Below, one piece after another: positions 46,198 through 60,071 of a stretch of 64,000 bases of DNA. Below the pieces are notes generated by a model, which worked only from the letters and a program-made list of their open reading frames with translations, did not search any database and was not told the origin of the DNA. This DNA is from Trichoplax sp. H2. Taxonomy: Eukaryota > Placozoa > Uniplacotomia > Trichoplacea. The stretch lies in assembly GCA_003344405.1 (NCBI GenBank), contig NOWV01000042.1:310001-374000 (forward strand). Direction: 5' to 3'. Numbering within the stretch: position 1 is the first letter of the stretch; every line of letters starts with the position of its first letter. The position numbers were made by a program, and so were the translations under genes.

Positions 46198-49077
46198 GAG
46201 GGAAACCATTCGTATCAGAGCTAATGAGTAATACGGATAGAATCTTTCAAAATTTATTTCAGATGTTAGGTTATTCTCACTCAATGGTGGCCTACAATAT
46301 AACTCAGTGTAACTGATTACTAGACAAGTTATTAAAAACCTTATTGCCACAGTAATTGAATAAGTTGGTATTACTTGTTCATTTGAACTTTTTACTGCCT
46401 CGTATTGAAGCAGATACTGCTTAGAATGTCGTAAATTTCTTCAATAACCACAAATATGCATTCCATCATGTCTCGTATTCGAGTTATAATATTTCTTAAT
46501 GGACTTCGCAAATCTACTAATAAATTTACTGTAAGAATAGAGATTATTATAATCAGTAAAGAAATATATCTGGGCATTTCACAAATTGACTGGGCATTTC
46601 GCGAATTGACTGGATTTCGTAATTGGACGGTAATAAAGCGACTACTATTTAGCTCGTCGGTTTGTTTGAATAGAGAATTTATAAGATTTAGTCATGTAGT
46701 TCTTGTACCTATCACTTACCAAAGTAATAAATACTCAATGACTTCCTCGATTTTTTTATATAAAAATGTCACTGCTTCAGGATGGTGAGAATTCCTATCC
46801 TTGCTACTACAAATTTTTAGTGGCAATGTACTACGAGGTACGGTAGTTACTGCTATAGATAGATATCTTAGTAGATGTTTTATCTTTTAGCGAAAGTTTA
46901 CTTAATTTACTGAAAATTTGAGCATTTCAGTGATTGTATTTATTTAAATTATAGGAACACTGACTTTATTCAGCTTCTTTAAATGCCCTCTATAATAACA
47001 ATAAATTTGTTCCATCCAAAATAGTTATGATTTTTATTACATCTTTTGCCTAATTTGAAGATTTTATGGTCTGAGCACCATTTACTTTTAAAATTAGATT
47101 TAAGCTTTGGTTGGATTAATCATCGAATTGACCATTAGCATATTTAGTTGAGATACAATAATAACTCCGCTTTTCAATAATATTCATATTCGCTTTGTCT
47201 ATAATGTCTATATCAACTCTAGCGTTAAATTACCAAGTGCAATTGTTGTTAGCGATAGGTATTTTATCGAATGTGTTATCATTTATTTAATGCTTAGCTA
47301 ATTTATCCACAATTACAATATTTCAGTGGTTGTCTCTGTTCATAAGGTGGATACACCTATTTTCACCTGCTTCTTTAATTTCTAGTTATAACTAAAATAA
47401 AAAGGATGATTTTTTTATGAAAATTTCTGTTGGCTTTCTCGCTTCGTTTGATAAACTCTGCGGTTTTATCACATAAAAAGCATTCTAGAATATAAATTCT
47501 GACCTTTGAAGTTATGAGTCATAGAATTGCACTCTAAATAAATTATGCAAACCATTACATAGTATATCCGAAGTAGATACTACATTGTTATGAGAAGTTA
47601 TCTGACTGTTTACTATAGAAGTGATTACGTCTGAAATGGTTGTTATTATGTAGGCAGCAATGTAAAATTCAATCTAACGGAAAAGATCAAATGAGCCATA
47701 TTTATGTTTTAAGTTGTCTTCGAAATCGACCGGATTAGTGAATATCTAACTGTTTGCCAAACAGCTACGGATATTTCAACCGCATACCCCTATGCTATTG
47801 ATTATGAATGAAAGTCTAGAACCGTATACTATTCATGAAAACTAACCAGTCTTTACTGGCTAATCAGTCGCGAATGAATACAGCTTTCACAAATATATTA
47901 TCAGTAACTACTACGGAAAGATCATGTAACTTAAGTAAATTCTTAAGATAGCCATGACGATAAATTTATTATTTAATATTGATATCTTGATTGACTTTTA
48001 CAGTTCGCAATAATAAGAACAGCATATTAATCAAAATTTTAAAATCTTAACTTAATGATATCTGAACATGATCGTAAACTTTAGGCGCTATCGATAACTA
48101 ATAATATCGCCTGGTCAAAACAATCAATTTTAAAAGGGCGTAATAATATCTATAAATTGATATGTGTAAAGAATATCGATTTTCAATGCTTAAAGGATAT
48201 CAGTATTGTCTATTTGCATAAAAGGGAAATTATTATAGAAATCTCAGTTTTATCATAATTAATTTTATTGTAGACTTTGTCGTCTCAGAATTTTCTATAG
48301 ACTTCACGATTCGCAGCTTTTAGATATATACTTGGATCTCGCTTCTATAAACAATGACTAATCAACTTGGCTTTCAGATATCATACAAGAAAATCAGAAA
48401 TTAAATTGATCGTTCCGTAAAGATTTAAAAGAGATCTGAAATTATTATTAGTGTCGTTTCCTTGAAAAGGTGCTTTCATAACGGGATAGACAACGAAGAA
48501 GAATATCACATAAAATATCGTATATTCCTTTCCATTATAATTGTATATTTAATACATCGATTCACGATTAGTATGCCTAAAAGTGCTCATTTCCTTAAAT
48601 TATAGTCAATTAGTAAAAGTAAATTTGAAAGTAATTGCTAGCTGCATGTTTATACTCAACACTGTGCTTCCTTGTGCAGAACAATATTTTATAAATACAT
48701 GTGTTATAATTACCTACTGAATGAATAGATTGGCACATCTAAAAGTTCTAATTTTTTTAAATAATCGATTAATATAACCGTATAGATCGATATCTCATTC
48801 TCATACCTATGAAACTTACGTCACAGCTATGATGTTATATATATTATAGATAAACAATGATTTGACATATAATTATAATAGTCAGTATTACTACGTACAA
48901 TGTTCTAATTATACACCATTTCTTTAATAAATTGCTTTATTTCCAAATCGAAACCATAGCTTGAAGAATTCAAGAATTTGATTTACAGCTATCACATAAC
49001 AACGTTATTTACAATGTAGTTCCCACCTACCTGGAGTTTAATTAAAAGTGTGGGTAGGGCATTTCTATTTATTTATA
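46198..49077. other. AT-rich intergenic DNA
   Basis: The 110-codon frame at 46456-46788 has no receptor or other motif and is partly low-complexity repeat, so I do not call it a gene. Nothing else is recognised. Confidence 0.45.
46571..46628 (+). repeat. 20-bp tandem repeat, about 2.8 copies
   Basis: TGGGCATTTCACAAATTGAC, TGGGCATTTCGCGAATTGAC and a shortened TGGATTTCGTAATTGGAC follow one another. Confidence 0.7.
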
Positions 49078-49127
49078 CTAATATTTGCTAGCCATGGTGA
49101 CAGGAGAAGAATCAAACTCATGTCTAG
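49078..49127 (-). CDS. Candidate short terminal exon, minus strand
   Basis: After acceptor ATCAATTACAG, 50 bp read CT then RHEFDSSPVTMASKY and a TAG stop (entry phase 1). The peptide resembles a receptor tail, but the receptor upstream on this strand (52762) ends in phase 0, so it does not join directly. It is weakly supported: it could be an alternative tail reached through an unseen exon, or chance. Confidence 0.2.
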
Positions 49128-50765
49128 CTGTAATTGATAAACATTTCTATTCTAAAATCCCTCAATCTGTACACTAACTACAGTCTACGAGACCTTGACC
49201 TTTGCTTACTGGCAAATAGCGAAAATTGGTAGGTATATTAATTAATCTGAACAAAGATTTTTATTCTGATGGAAGAAATTGTTAAAGATTTCCTATACGC
49301 GATTGGCAGCGCTATCTGGATTGTAGACTCTCGTGATATACACAGCCTAACTACAAAAAAAGTTGTTATAATCTTATTTATTATCAATTATAAATTTTAA
49401 TAAATTCTTTCCTAATAGATGTCAATATTACATTTTTTACGGTTTGCCAAAAAAATTTAACTTTGTAAGATCAAAATATATTCATACCGGACCATGTTAT
49501 CTTACAGAATTTGCATATTGTTTGTCATGTGATTTCAGTGCTTGATAGCCGCTGTAATAAAGCTGCTTCATAAAATTCTCCAAAAATTCAAACCCAAAAC
49601 GATTGGTAGTGAAACGCCTTAATTCCGAATTTTCGTTAACCAAAATCTTTCCAACTGCAGACCATCATTTCAAGTACAAAGAAGAAAATCTCTATTATGT
49701 TACCTTCACTGCTTATATTCTTAGCTTATTTGTGAGCCAAAGATCATATACGAATAAGAACTATCGAATAATATCGATTAGCCTACTAGACTCAGTGTAA
49801 GAACGAAATTCTACGATTACTATAGTTCCCTGCGAAATTAAAACTGTTGCATCCTTTGCAGTAATAAGATGACCATACTTGAATTTGTTATTGCTAACTA
49901 TAAATAACTCTATCATGTTGACAACGTTATTACAACCTGCGTAATAACGCAAGGTTATTATTTCTGCAAGTATGGAATGGAATTCACGAGCATAAAAATA
50001 ACTAAAGTAACGAGAGAATTATTGCTATTCTGCTAACATTTCAAATATTGTAAATTTGCCTTTCTATACTTTCAATGTTATTCTCATTCTTTAATATCTG
50101 GTCCTGTGTATAACCAACATAAGAACAACTACTTATGAAGACTTTAGCCCTTACACGCAATATTTCAAGTCCGTATTGTACATATTACATCGAAATAATA
50201 GAACTATAAACCGCAGAAGTTTTTCTATAATTAACATATTTTAAACTGTAGTCTGATACATTAATAGATGTACTGTAAATGCTCACACGGTAGAAACGAT
50301 ATAAATTTTAAAATACTTTGAATTGGAAACTATCCCTTGTATTAGCTAGTGACTGTATAAAAGGATAAAGAAAATAAATAATAATCAAACGCTATTATAC
50401 CAGTAGCCAATTAGAATACTGCGGAAAGCCTAGCATCTAATTATGATTTTGCAAAAGTGATTATGGTCTCAAAGGAGAAAAACTTTTAATCACGGTACTA
50501 ACCCATTGCTATCATTCCTATTAATCTTTAGCTCTATGTAGTTCATCAATTAGTAATTACATGGAACAGAATTAATTATGCTCAATTAATTAATACCATA
50601 TAGGGTACTAAGCACGTTTACGGCTAAATTCCAGATACTCATAAATTTTATTAGTTAACAGTATCTAAAATTCACAACTACTTGATTTTGATACGGAAAC
50701 GAAATTCAGATCGTCATCATCTAAGCTTATGTATAAAATTAATTATAACATTCTAAATTGGCGAT

Positions 50766-51040
50766 TATACCAATTATTTGCCAATGAAATTAAATCCTAG
50801 TAGTTAACATTCTGGTCACAAATACCGATACCACCAGTCAACCATCTTTACACTTTTTAATTGTAAGATAGCTGATCAGAGTAGAATTAAATAGCAGCAT
50901 AATAAACTGGTGGTTATTCAAATAATTTTGCCAAGGAATCCTAGTAATTAATAATTCTGGTAAGAAATACTGATATCACCAGCCAATGTCTTTCCTCTTT
51001 GTTATTGTAAGGTAGCTAATCATGGTAACTTAAATTAAAA
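50766..51040 (+). repeat. Two tandem diverged repeats, about 150 bp each
   Basis: Copies from about 50774 and 50923 share TTTGCCAA.GAA, AATCCTAGTA, ATTCTGGT, AATAC(C/T)GATA, CACCAG(T/C)CAA, ATTGTAAG(A/G)TAGCT(G/A)ATCA. They lie 3' of the minus-strand receptor and are non-coding. Confidence 0.6.
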
Positions 51041-51200
51041 GAATAACGAAACTGTTGGCCAACTGCCATCCAATCGGCACCATATTTAATTGCACTATAT
51101 AATAATCGCTAAATGTGTATCTCAATCCTGTAAATGGTTATTATACTTCGTTAAATTATCAAATTGGCGTCATGATATCAGGATTTATTATAATTAAGAT

Positions 51201-52762
51201 TTAGGCTACCATCTTCTTCTTTAAACGGGTATATTCATCAATAGATACGTTAGAAGATTTCGCTGACTTACTCGAGGAATATTGTATACTTTTCTCTGAT
51301 AAATTAATTTGTGAATCGAATCACTATATCAGACTGGATTTTAGTCACTTCCTTGTTATTTTAATATTTTAATACGTTCGCAAATTTATTCAGTTTAATG
51401 ACCTAATAAAGTTTAATACACAGCAATATTTTGTTGTTATGCTAAAAATGATTATTTCCGGAGCCAATTTAAGAAATTTTGCAGCAAAATTATAGTTCCT
51501 GATCCTAATCATGTATGGTGATGTAGCTTTTACATAAACAAATTTCATATCAGAGCAAATAGCTGTTCTTAGTTAACACTAGCATACATGTCATAATGAG
51601 TAAAGTAATTTCAATTTACCGATTTTACATTATTTATCGGAGAAGTTTGATTGTAAATAGCATTGATAGATCGAGTAGAATGTCTAGTTATGTAAAATAA
51701 TCGATTAAAGTTACTAAAACTATAAAACTGCTGGACTTGACTAGCAGAATTGGTTCGCACTAAAATTAGATCATGACGGTAACAATCCCTTAGTCGTCTT
51801 AATGTACTATAACATTGCCGCCGATAAAAGGAATTAATTACAAGATATATGATAGGGTTAAAACATGCATTAATCATGACTAATAAAATATTGATGAAAG
51901 CAAAGATTGAATTATAATGCGTAATCATGAAGTTGAATAAGGTGAAATAAATCTGACTGGGTAGCCAACAAACAAAATATACTACAGCTGAAGTAAATGC
52001 TACAAATGTTAATTGACGCATCATACGACGATTTCTTTGCTTAACTATAGCACTTGAACTACTAATTTTATTAGCTGATTTATGAAAATTTATTAATAAA
52101 AAAATATAACATGTGAAAGTTATAGCCATTGGAAGAATTAATTTTAAAATTAGCTGAATGATATAAATAAACTGATTTAATTCTTGACTACAGGGCAATG
52201 GTCGCCAGCTGCACTGTACTGTACAATTGAAGTGACAGTAGTTATGATAGATATCAGGCGAGTTGATTAACATTGCAAAGGGAAAAACAACAGAAATGGA
52301 TATTGATGTGAAGCGTGATGTGAATATGCTTTTATATTTGATTGGTCTAGCAACCATACACCATCGCTCAATACTTAATAATGTAGTGATATAAGTTGAG
52401 ATGGTCCCAAATGACCAAAAGAAATAGTAGGATTTAAATAATCCACAGTATAGAGTTGTAATCCAATCACTTTCAATTGAAATAGCACCGTCTATAACAA
52501 CATCTGGACCAACTAGTATGACAACTCCAATCAAGCCATCAGAAATAGCCAAAGATAGAATAAATTTACTGGAAATGAGCCGAGATAATGCTTTATTCAC
52601 AATAAACACTAAACAAATTAATAAGTTGCCAAATATAGCTATGCTACCAAGTGCGATCAGTATTACCTTTACAAAAATGGGATTTATAGCGATTGTCAAG
52701 GATTGAAAATAATGGTAATGTTTAGATGGGTTGTCCTCCGTCATAGTATGATTTGAAGCCAT
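51201..52762 (-). CDS. Class A GPCR with probable spliced C-terminal tail
   Basis: The core exon runs from ATG 52762; the upstream TTG at 52816 is not a likely start. Unspliced it stops at 51611 (383 aa). Landmarks: N-glycosylation NHT; FGN (44-46) in helix 1; LAISD with D75; Cys106 with Cys184; SIERW (130-134) for DRY; basic loop KQRNRRMMRQ; VCWLPSQIYFTL (264-275); NPIIY (302-306); then a long tail of about 75 residues. The stop lies 6 bases inside TCG|GTAAATTG, a donor, after a phase-0 codon boundary (51620). Downstream, AATTTATCAGAG at 51294-51305 precedes a 93-bp phase-0 exon (51293-51201) encoding a Ser/Lys-rich tail (KSIQYSSSKSAKSS ... LKKKMVA, stop). The spliced form would be about 411 aa. 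The CAGAG acceptor is less certain than the donor. Subfamily of 45172 and the 37-kb pseudogene. Confidence 0.85.
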
Positions 52763-55700
52763 TTTAATAAAATATACTTGATATCTACTTTCAATCGTAG
52801 CTGAAGAAAGGATCAAAGGCGACTATGGGTGTGGAAATTCATCCAAATATCAATAGGGTAACAGGTAGAAATAAATCTAAGCAAAGGTGTTATCGAGCTT
52901 TTAATTTATATCCGCATAAGTTTACTAATTAGAATATAAATTACCAATGGGTAGAACTAAAAGCAGTAAACCTTTGGACCAGCCTTAATGGTACACCAAA
53001 GCCTACAATTCGAATCGTCTTCAAGTTGTAAAGAATGATCGGCCGGGCAATGATGTGGTTTAATGGTGCTGTTTAAAAAATAGATGATAAGGTGACGTTT
53101 ATATCACTTATTGTGAAAGTGGGAGAAAATTTGACATTTTCGTTGAATGCTGCTAAAGTAAGAGTGATTTTCTTGATAAGGCCGACCATAAAATGTAACT
53201 TTAATTTCGCTTCGTAGAGTACTGACACGAGAGTTGTTCCAATTTGTAGTTGATGTAATTGCGAATGAAAAGAATTGATAGGAGGCGGAAAATTCGTCGC
53301 AAGCTGAATACAAGAAATTCTGATCAGGAAATACCCGCTATATACATATATCGTCAGTTTTATATATTTTATTAAAGTGCTGTAGAATAACACTTTTAAA
53401 TAAGGATATTTTCGAAACTTTAGAAGAACAAGTACGGATCAATTTATTAATTTATTCCATTAGCTACAACTCAATCAGGGCGATTACATTGTGACCTTAA
53501 ATGATTTTCCTTTTATACCGTTGATTGTGTTTCTAAAAATCAACATCTGGCCCTCAAATAATTATCATCTCATGAATTATAGATAACTTTGTCCACAATG
53601 AAACATATTGATTACATTATCCATTTTGGTACGCTCTAACGGAAAAAAATCCTAATGCTTTATTTTCAGCCAGCACTCTAGCTAATCCTTTCAACAAACT
53701 CTTTATTATGTCAACAGAAATGGAATAAAATCTACTTAATTAGATTTGATAAGCTATTAAAATAGTTTGATTTACATCTTTTACCCTAAATACAGTTTAA
53801 TTGATATATCTTCACTGAATTTTTGCCTCCTTTTCATAACAATTTCTAACCAAATGATTAGTGTGCATGCATAAAATAACGCCGTGAATGAAGTCTTATT
53901 GTCTATCTTTAGATTTTAATGGAATACTGTCTTTCAATAATTATTGATGGTGGAAAAAGAGAGCGAATAACTACGCTATGTTTGTTGACTATGACATTAA
54001 GCTTTGTTGACATATTGTTAGGACAGCTTTAATTATGGGTTATAATAGTTATCTGTTATTGCCGATATCTTGAAACGAAGTTAATGTAAGTCTAGCTCAT
54101 CAGTAGATGTAACTGTAAAATTTTATTGTCTTCATTAATTGTCTCACTGTACTTTTCAATGGCATTCCAGAATTTTCTTGATCAATGCATTAAATAAAAT
54201 TCCCACCAGATAGGCAATCAGTATACATACAGTTTGACCTGAATACTATTAAAATATAAAATATTTCTACTTATTAGTAATTAGAGAACTACGGTACATT
54301 ACTGTCAAGTAAAAGTTAGTTTACTGATCGTATTTACTGGAATGATTAATATCCTTCTAGTCGGCAGACAGTAATTCATAATAATATCAGTACTATTAAG
54401 GTAGAACGAACGCGGTAACTTTAAAGAAGTCTACTCATAAACAGTAATATGCTGTTTATTCTATTTCTTTGGCTAGTACAAATGAATCTAAACTAATTTT
54501 TATCCATTAAATTAATAAATGTTACAATTGTAACTATCGCTATTGTCATCCTACAAATCAATTTTTAATTCCATTACAGTATTTAAAACAATTTTTTACA
54601 GAATCATTTTATTCCTTCAAGTACCCAATCGCTCATATTTAGACCTTTCTAAAGCTTTAGAACTGTACACATAGCTACAAAGTATTGCATGCATTTAGGA
54701 AGCCCGTGTAACTTTACAGTATTTAAAAAAATAATAATAACCGCATGTTGACTTGATGTAATGGTAAGCCCAAGCAGGTTGCAACTCCGATATTAAAGTA
54801 TATCTCGATCTATAAGACTATGAAATACCATTAAATGGAGTATCATTCGTGAAGTGATTGTGTCATTTTTGAATATTTTAGGCCCGCTTTTAAATATTTA
54901 GCGCAGCAGAAATTAGTTGAGATAAATACAATTAATACCCACTTCCTTCCATGCACGGAGCCTAAATGGCTCTGTCTATTCGTTCTGAGAATAATGTTCA
55001 ACCATGATTTCAATAAAAGAAATCCTTATTTTGACTTTTGCTACTGTTATAAATTAATAATGAAGACTACGCATATATCGTATTTGGAAATAATTTGTTC
55101 TAGGATGTATTTTTAAAAACTTTTTTCTACTCCAATTTATTTCATACACCCGATTTCCTAGGTCATGACTTTATTACCGACACCACAATTTCTCTTTTAC
55201 TAAAAAGAGTGCTACATCTTGATCATTTTAGGTAAGCTATAATTATCTTTAATAATTTAAGGTAGTTTTTATCAAACGGATTCAAACGTGAATATCTAAT
55301 ATGAAGTAAAGAGAATTTTCAAATAAGAAATGACTCCTGGATTTCCGTCTATAGGCTTGAAAAGGTACACAGTGCTTTATTTATTTAAACCGTAATGAAG
55401 CATCGCCATATACATCTCTAGAATTCTAGTTTATGATATATTTTATTAATTCTTATGATGAACAAAACAATTTAGTGCGAATTATTTTTATTTTATTTTA
55501 CGATTACAACTACTAAATCTGAGATTCAAATTTTATAGTGTTCTCAAGTGCTCAAGGATAATATAATATGAATGTTATGGTGAATGAAACTATTTAATTC
55601 CATTTTGATTGCATTTTACAATTATAAAAAGCTTATTGCTCGGATGTTAAATACTATTGAGGGGTCTGGATTTCCCCCTGTATTGTATACAATTAATCGC

Positions 55701-58700
55701 AAAATGCAATAAAAAATTCGGATTAAATGATTTCATGTAACACAGCATTCATTTTTATCTTTGGGTAAATACCATAAAAATAACATTTCTGACATACTAG
55801 TGGTTCTTGACTACTTCTTGACAAAAGGTACTGATCCTTGCGTTAAAAGTATAAACGTTAATCCCAAATAGATTTGTTCAAAGCAGTTTATTGAAAATGT
55901 TGATATTATCTTTTCATCTTTTACCTTGTATCTATCGTCTCACTATATAAAAGAATACTGCCGTATATCTAAATTAGAAATATCTATATTCATCCTGGTT
56001 CGACTATTCAAATTGTCAATTGAAATCAAGGATACTGTTTATTCATCGTCCATTTATCATGTTGCCGACAATGGAAAACAGCCGTTGTAGACGAAAAATT
56101 ATTTATTTCCTGCAGGTAGGAAATCCTATTTCATTATCGGAAAACGGCTTAATAATAATACAGCTATATAAAATCAATTTAATATTATCATTACTGAAGC
56201 AAATTTCGATGGTAAATTATAATAACAGATAATAAGTTTGTAGTAAATAATGTACTGTACATGGTCAATTAAATTATATAATAGTGACGGTTATCAATGT
56301 CTGTGGAGAGCATAATATTTTAAGCGACTTTTGCTTTCTTTATATACCGTTGGTTGATCAACGGAGGCATACAGTAGATTAGGAGCAAATCACGTATAAG
56401 CCTATGCTATTAATTAAATAGATTGATTGCCCTTGCATCAATGATCTATATCGATGGTAAAAATATTTTCATCCTCTTTGCAGTTTGAGCCTTATGAAGT
56501 AATTCGTATTATGAGCTATGATGCTAGTGCCAGCAACTACCGCCATCCTTCTTATAGGATTGCTTATTTTTACTAGTCTTGCTTTCCGTCAACAGACAAT
56601 ACGAAAAGGCTAATCCATGATAACTCAACTGCATAAATATCATTAATTATGCAATCATTAAAAGACCATTTAGATTTCTATGCCTTATGCAGTTACCGTA
56701 ATACAATCTATATTTTTACGAAAAGAAACTGACAAGTCATGATTGGCACTTTTGAGCCACAGAGCTGTCTTATCTTAGGAAAATTAGCTGTGTTCAGTAA
56801 CATAGCTTTATTTAGATTACTAGATAGCTTATACTTTAGATTGTGTATTGTGTCTTGATGATTCTACGAATGGGTATATCATAGCCTAACTGTCTTGTTT
56901 AGTCGTTGGATACCAATGCCCTTCAATATCACCGTATTAATTAAGTATTTAGATACAAATTTACAACCTGATTTCATAGGCGCTTCTGATATTAATCATA
57001 ACTTTTAGTTACAGTGAAAAGGTATATAAGTCCGCCATTTTGTATAATGAAGTTATTATTTCTTTAATGAAGTGCTAAACGTTAAGTTTAAGGCATACAA
57101 ATCACTGAGAATCTGTAGGATTAGGGGAAAGTGTTTCTAAGTATTTTTATCGTAAAATAATTATTTTGGACACAGCACATATGAGTAGTCCGGGACTTGA
57201 CTGAGTAACTACGATTTGTACGAAAACGAGAAATGACGATATTCCGAAAATCTTTTCATTATATAGATTAACTATTAGCTACCGTTAACAAAGTTATTCT
57301 TAATTCTACGAGTCTTAATTTAGACTTCATCAAGACATGTAAAAACATAAATATTTACCTATGCTTAAGTCTAATTTTATAACCATTCTTGCCTAAAACG
57401 ACGATTCGCGCTCATACATGAAACATTCAGTATTTGGTTCAGAGTAAAGATTTATAGATTTTAACTTTTTCTTTATCATAGAGCTGGTTTATGATAATTT
57501 GTTATAAAGAAGTGCCGTATCATATTTTATTCGGTTGCCGTGATTGGTCAATAAAAACAATTCATCCCTATAATTTGTTTAACTTAAGATTTAGAAGTTT
57601 TATCATTTTTTATTTACAATTAATCGTATATTTTTCTAGGGTAATGCAATCTAAGAAAGTCCATCTTATCGGTAATTAAAATTTTTATATTTTTACTTAT
57701 AGTATATTTGCTTAATGTAATAGATTAGTCACCAATAACTATTAAATTGACGAGTATCATATGCAATCGTTTTGTCTATGTGTACATATATATTAGCAAC
57801 TAAATCATTAATTATAATTATAGTTCCTTTCTGCTGGAATTACCGTTTTCACTTTACTGTCACTCCAAGAAAATTTATTAAATTAAATTTAATGAACATT
57901 TCAGGTAGATGCATGAGATCGGAAGAAGCTTGCATGGATTAATTACTAAATGGGTCCAAAACTCACAAACTAGGTTATCCAGACCCATTCGTATTTCTAA
58001 TAGGAATATTAGACTCGCGACCTTTACTATTTGTAAGGGTTACATTTTTTAGTAACTTATGCCTGTACTGGAGGGTGATCAATTAGAAATTCACTTAGGA
58101 TAATGGAATAATTGAAATGAATCATTGAATGTATCACTTTTTCATCTTAAGTAATCGAAGGTAATCATTTTGATTATAAGATAGGATTGCTATCATTGCT
58201 TTTTGAAATAAGGATTTAACCATTTTGCTAATGAGCACAGTAATAACTTCAGTAGAAAAGACATACATTAAAAAATTTCAAGTTGTTTAAGGTTCTGCAA
58301 CTACATCGGTAAAACATGCGGTATATTACGGAATTGAGAATAATTCAATTTACTTGACCTGAAGGCTTAATAGATTTTCATCATACATGTTACGAATGCG
58401 TTAACAGTTTCATTAAAATACAGACAGTAGTAAAAGTTTTATGCTACTTCAAGCGAATTAAAGAATTAATGACCCTCACACGAATCATACTGTTGCACCG
58501 GTGGATGTACAATATATCAAGGATTCAAAAACAATGATATTAAAAGTCTTTTCAAAGCAACTGTTTCAGTTTCCTTATTATTCAACTATCACAAACTTAA
58601 CTTGCGAACTACTACCCTAAACTAATAGATTACTTATTCCTATCTCCACTACACCTGGAGATTTACCGTGTTGTAGTTCTATATTACTCGCACGTTACTC

Positions 58701-59566
58701 GCACATCGCGGCGGGTGCTAAAATGACTCCAATATTAGTATCTATTAAGATTATACTAATTAATTTCAGAACACGTTTATGTCTTGGCTGTCTAACAAAA
58801 CTATACACGATTAATATTCATAATTACTTTTTACCGTATTGCCATTAGCTACATAACGAAATCTACTTAATTAGCATGTACAGTGCTTTGCTCCGTACCA
58901 TCAACAAATAAAGGAGATACAGAATAATAAACAAGACAGATAAATCCATCGCTGGTTGAATTTTTTAATGGAATCAACTATTAAATAACAATTAGACTAG
59001 ATGTCGGTATTCATAAAAATATGTCGTCGTCTGCTTTAATTTACCTTTATTGAATCTATTATGAGAGTGCGCGAGGATAATGTAACTAATAGAAAGCAGC
59101 ATAATATCCTTCTGAATAAATCTCTGACATAATGCCAAATTTAAATCAATTTCCGATAAAGTACGGCTTTCACTTAATGAAATTTTGATACTCCACTCTT
59201 ACTTTTTGTAATAACTATTACTCATGCTTTCATAGCCAGAATTTTAAGCATTTATAAAATAAATCTCTTCACTTAATACTATAGTCATAAACGGAGTAGC
59301 TTTATCGGCAAGAATTTATAATTTAGATACTCCATCCTTAATTGTATTCACTTCCATTATGTTTCCAAGTAATAGTTTCAATATAGCGTGTAAAATATGT
59401 ATTATATATAGCATAAACGAAACATTGTAGCTTAGCTCGCCAGATTCGATTACCAGCCGGTAATAAGTAGCATATATTAATCACGCACTTTAGACTATAA
59501 TAAGAAACAGAAACAGTGGCTATTAAGTGCATTGTATGGATATCCTTTTAACAAAGCTATTCGACC
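52763..59566. other. Long intergenic region between divergent receptors
   Basis: Apart from the overlapping minus-strand frames at 53073-53393 and one donor-like end (CTGCAG|GTAGGA, 56115) after a short open stretch from about 56060, nothing is recognised. The region presumably contains the promoters of the two receptors, which point away from each other. Confidence 0.45.
53073..53393 (-). CDS. Unassigned candidate exon with two overlapping open frames
   Basis: After a good acceptor TCTTGTATTCAG (about 53308), two minus-strand frames stay open: one of about 77 codons to TAA 53073, the other of 68 codons to TGA 53104. The longer contains IGTTLVSVLYEAKLKLHF and a later FNENVKFSPTFTI, faintly like the start and middle of a C2 domain. 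That resemblance is too weak to name it. It could be a 5' or unrelated exon upstream of the receptor at 52762, or an old gene remnant. Confidence 0.25.
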   Translation of the reverse strand: MLFYSTLIKYIKLTIYVYSGYFLIRISCIQLATNFPPPINSFHSQLHQLQIGTTLVSVLYEAKLKLHFMVGLIKKITLTLAAFNENVKFSPTFTISDINVTLSSIF

Positions 59567-59573
59567 TATAAAA
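59567..59573 (+). promoter_or_regulatory. TATA box about 500 bp upstream of the receptor at 60072
   Basis: GACCTATAAAAGGC matches the TATA consensus and the form seen at 6237 and 23016 (CTATAAAAGG). If used, the receptor mRNA would have a 5' leader of about 475 nt or a short leader intron. Confidence 0.4.
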
Positions 59574-60071
59574 GGCAATTGAAGATATTAACTGTCACTT
59601 GACACCATTGCCTATAATGTTATTAGATCAAAGTTCAAAAAAGTTTAATCTTTATGAAATCAACTTCTTGAAAACAAATTATTTAATAAGTAGTCCTTTA
59701 AGAAGACTAATTTAATTCTTTTCGTACAGCTATTGTCAAAAACAAGACACGATGAATAAAAATTCTGATAAACTAAGGCCATTCTGTAATTTTATTGAAA
59801 ATAAAATAGCATTTTAAGGTTAAATTAAATCTATGAAATGATACAAAGGAAAAAACTAATGCGTTTTCAGAGCTATTTCCATAGTTAACGGAATCAGATT
59901 AAGTTATAAATATATGTCAAGCAAAGTTAATATACCGATAGGGAAATCTTTGTTAGACACCGACAGCTTAATTAATTATACATTTCAATTTAATTAAGAA
60001 ATAACTCCGTTGTATATCGTCTTATATTACCATCCGCCTTTAAGTAGCAAATCTTTAATCAAATTACTATC

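Noticed and set aside
46456-46788. 110-codon plus-strand frame
   Set aside because: No motif, partly made of a 20-bp tandem repeat, and the opposite strand is open as well.
57926-57941. GAGATCGGAAGAAGC resembles a sequencing adapter
   Set aside because: It has an extra A relative to the adapter core AGATCGGAAGAGC and sits in ordinary flanking sequence, so contamination is not supported.
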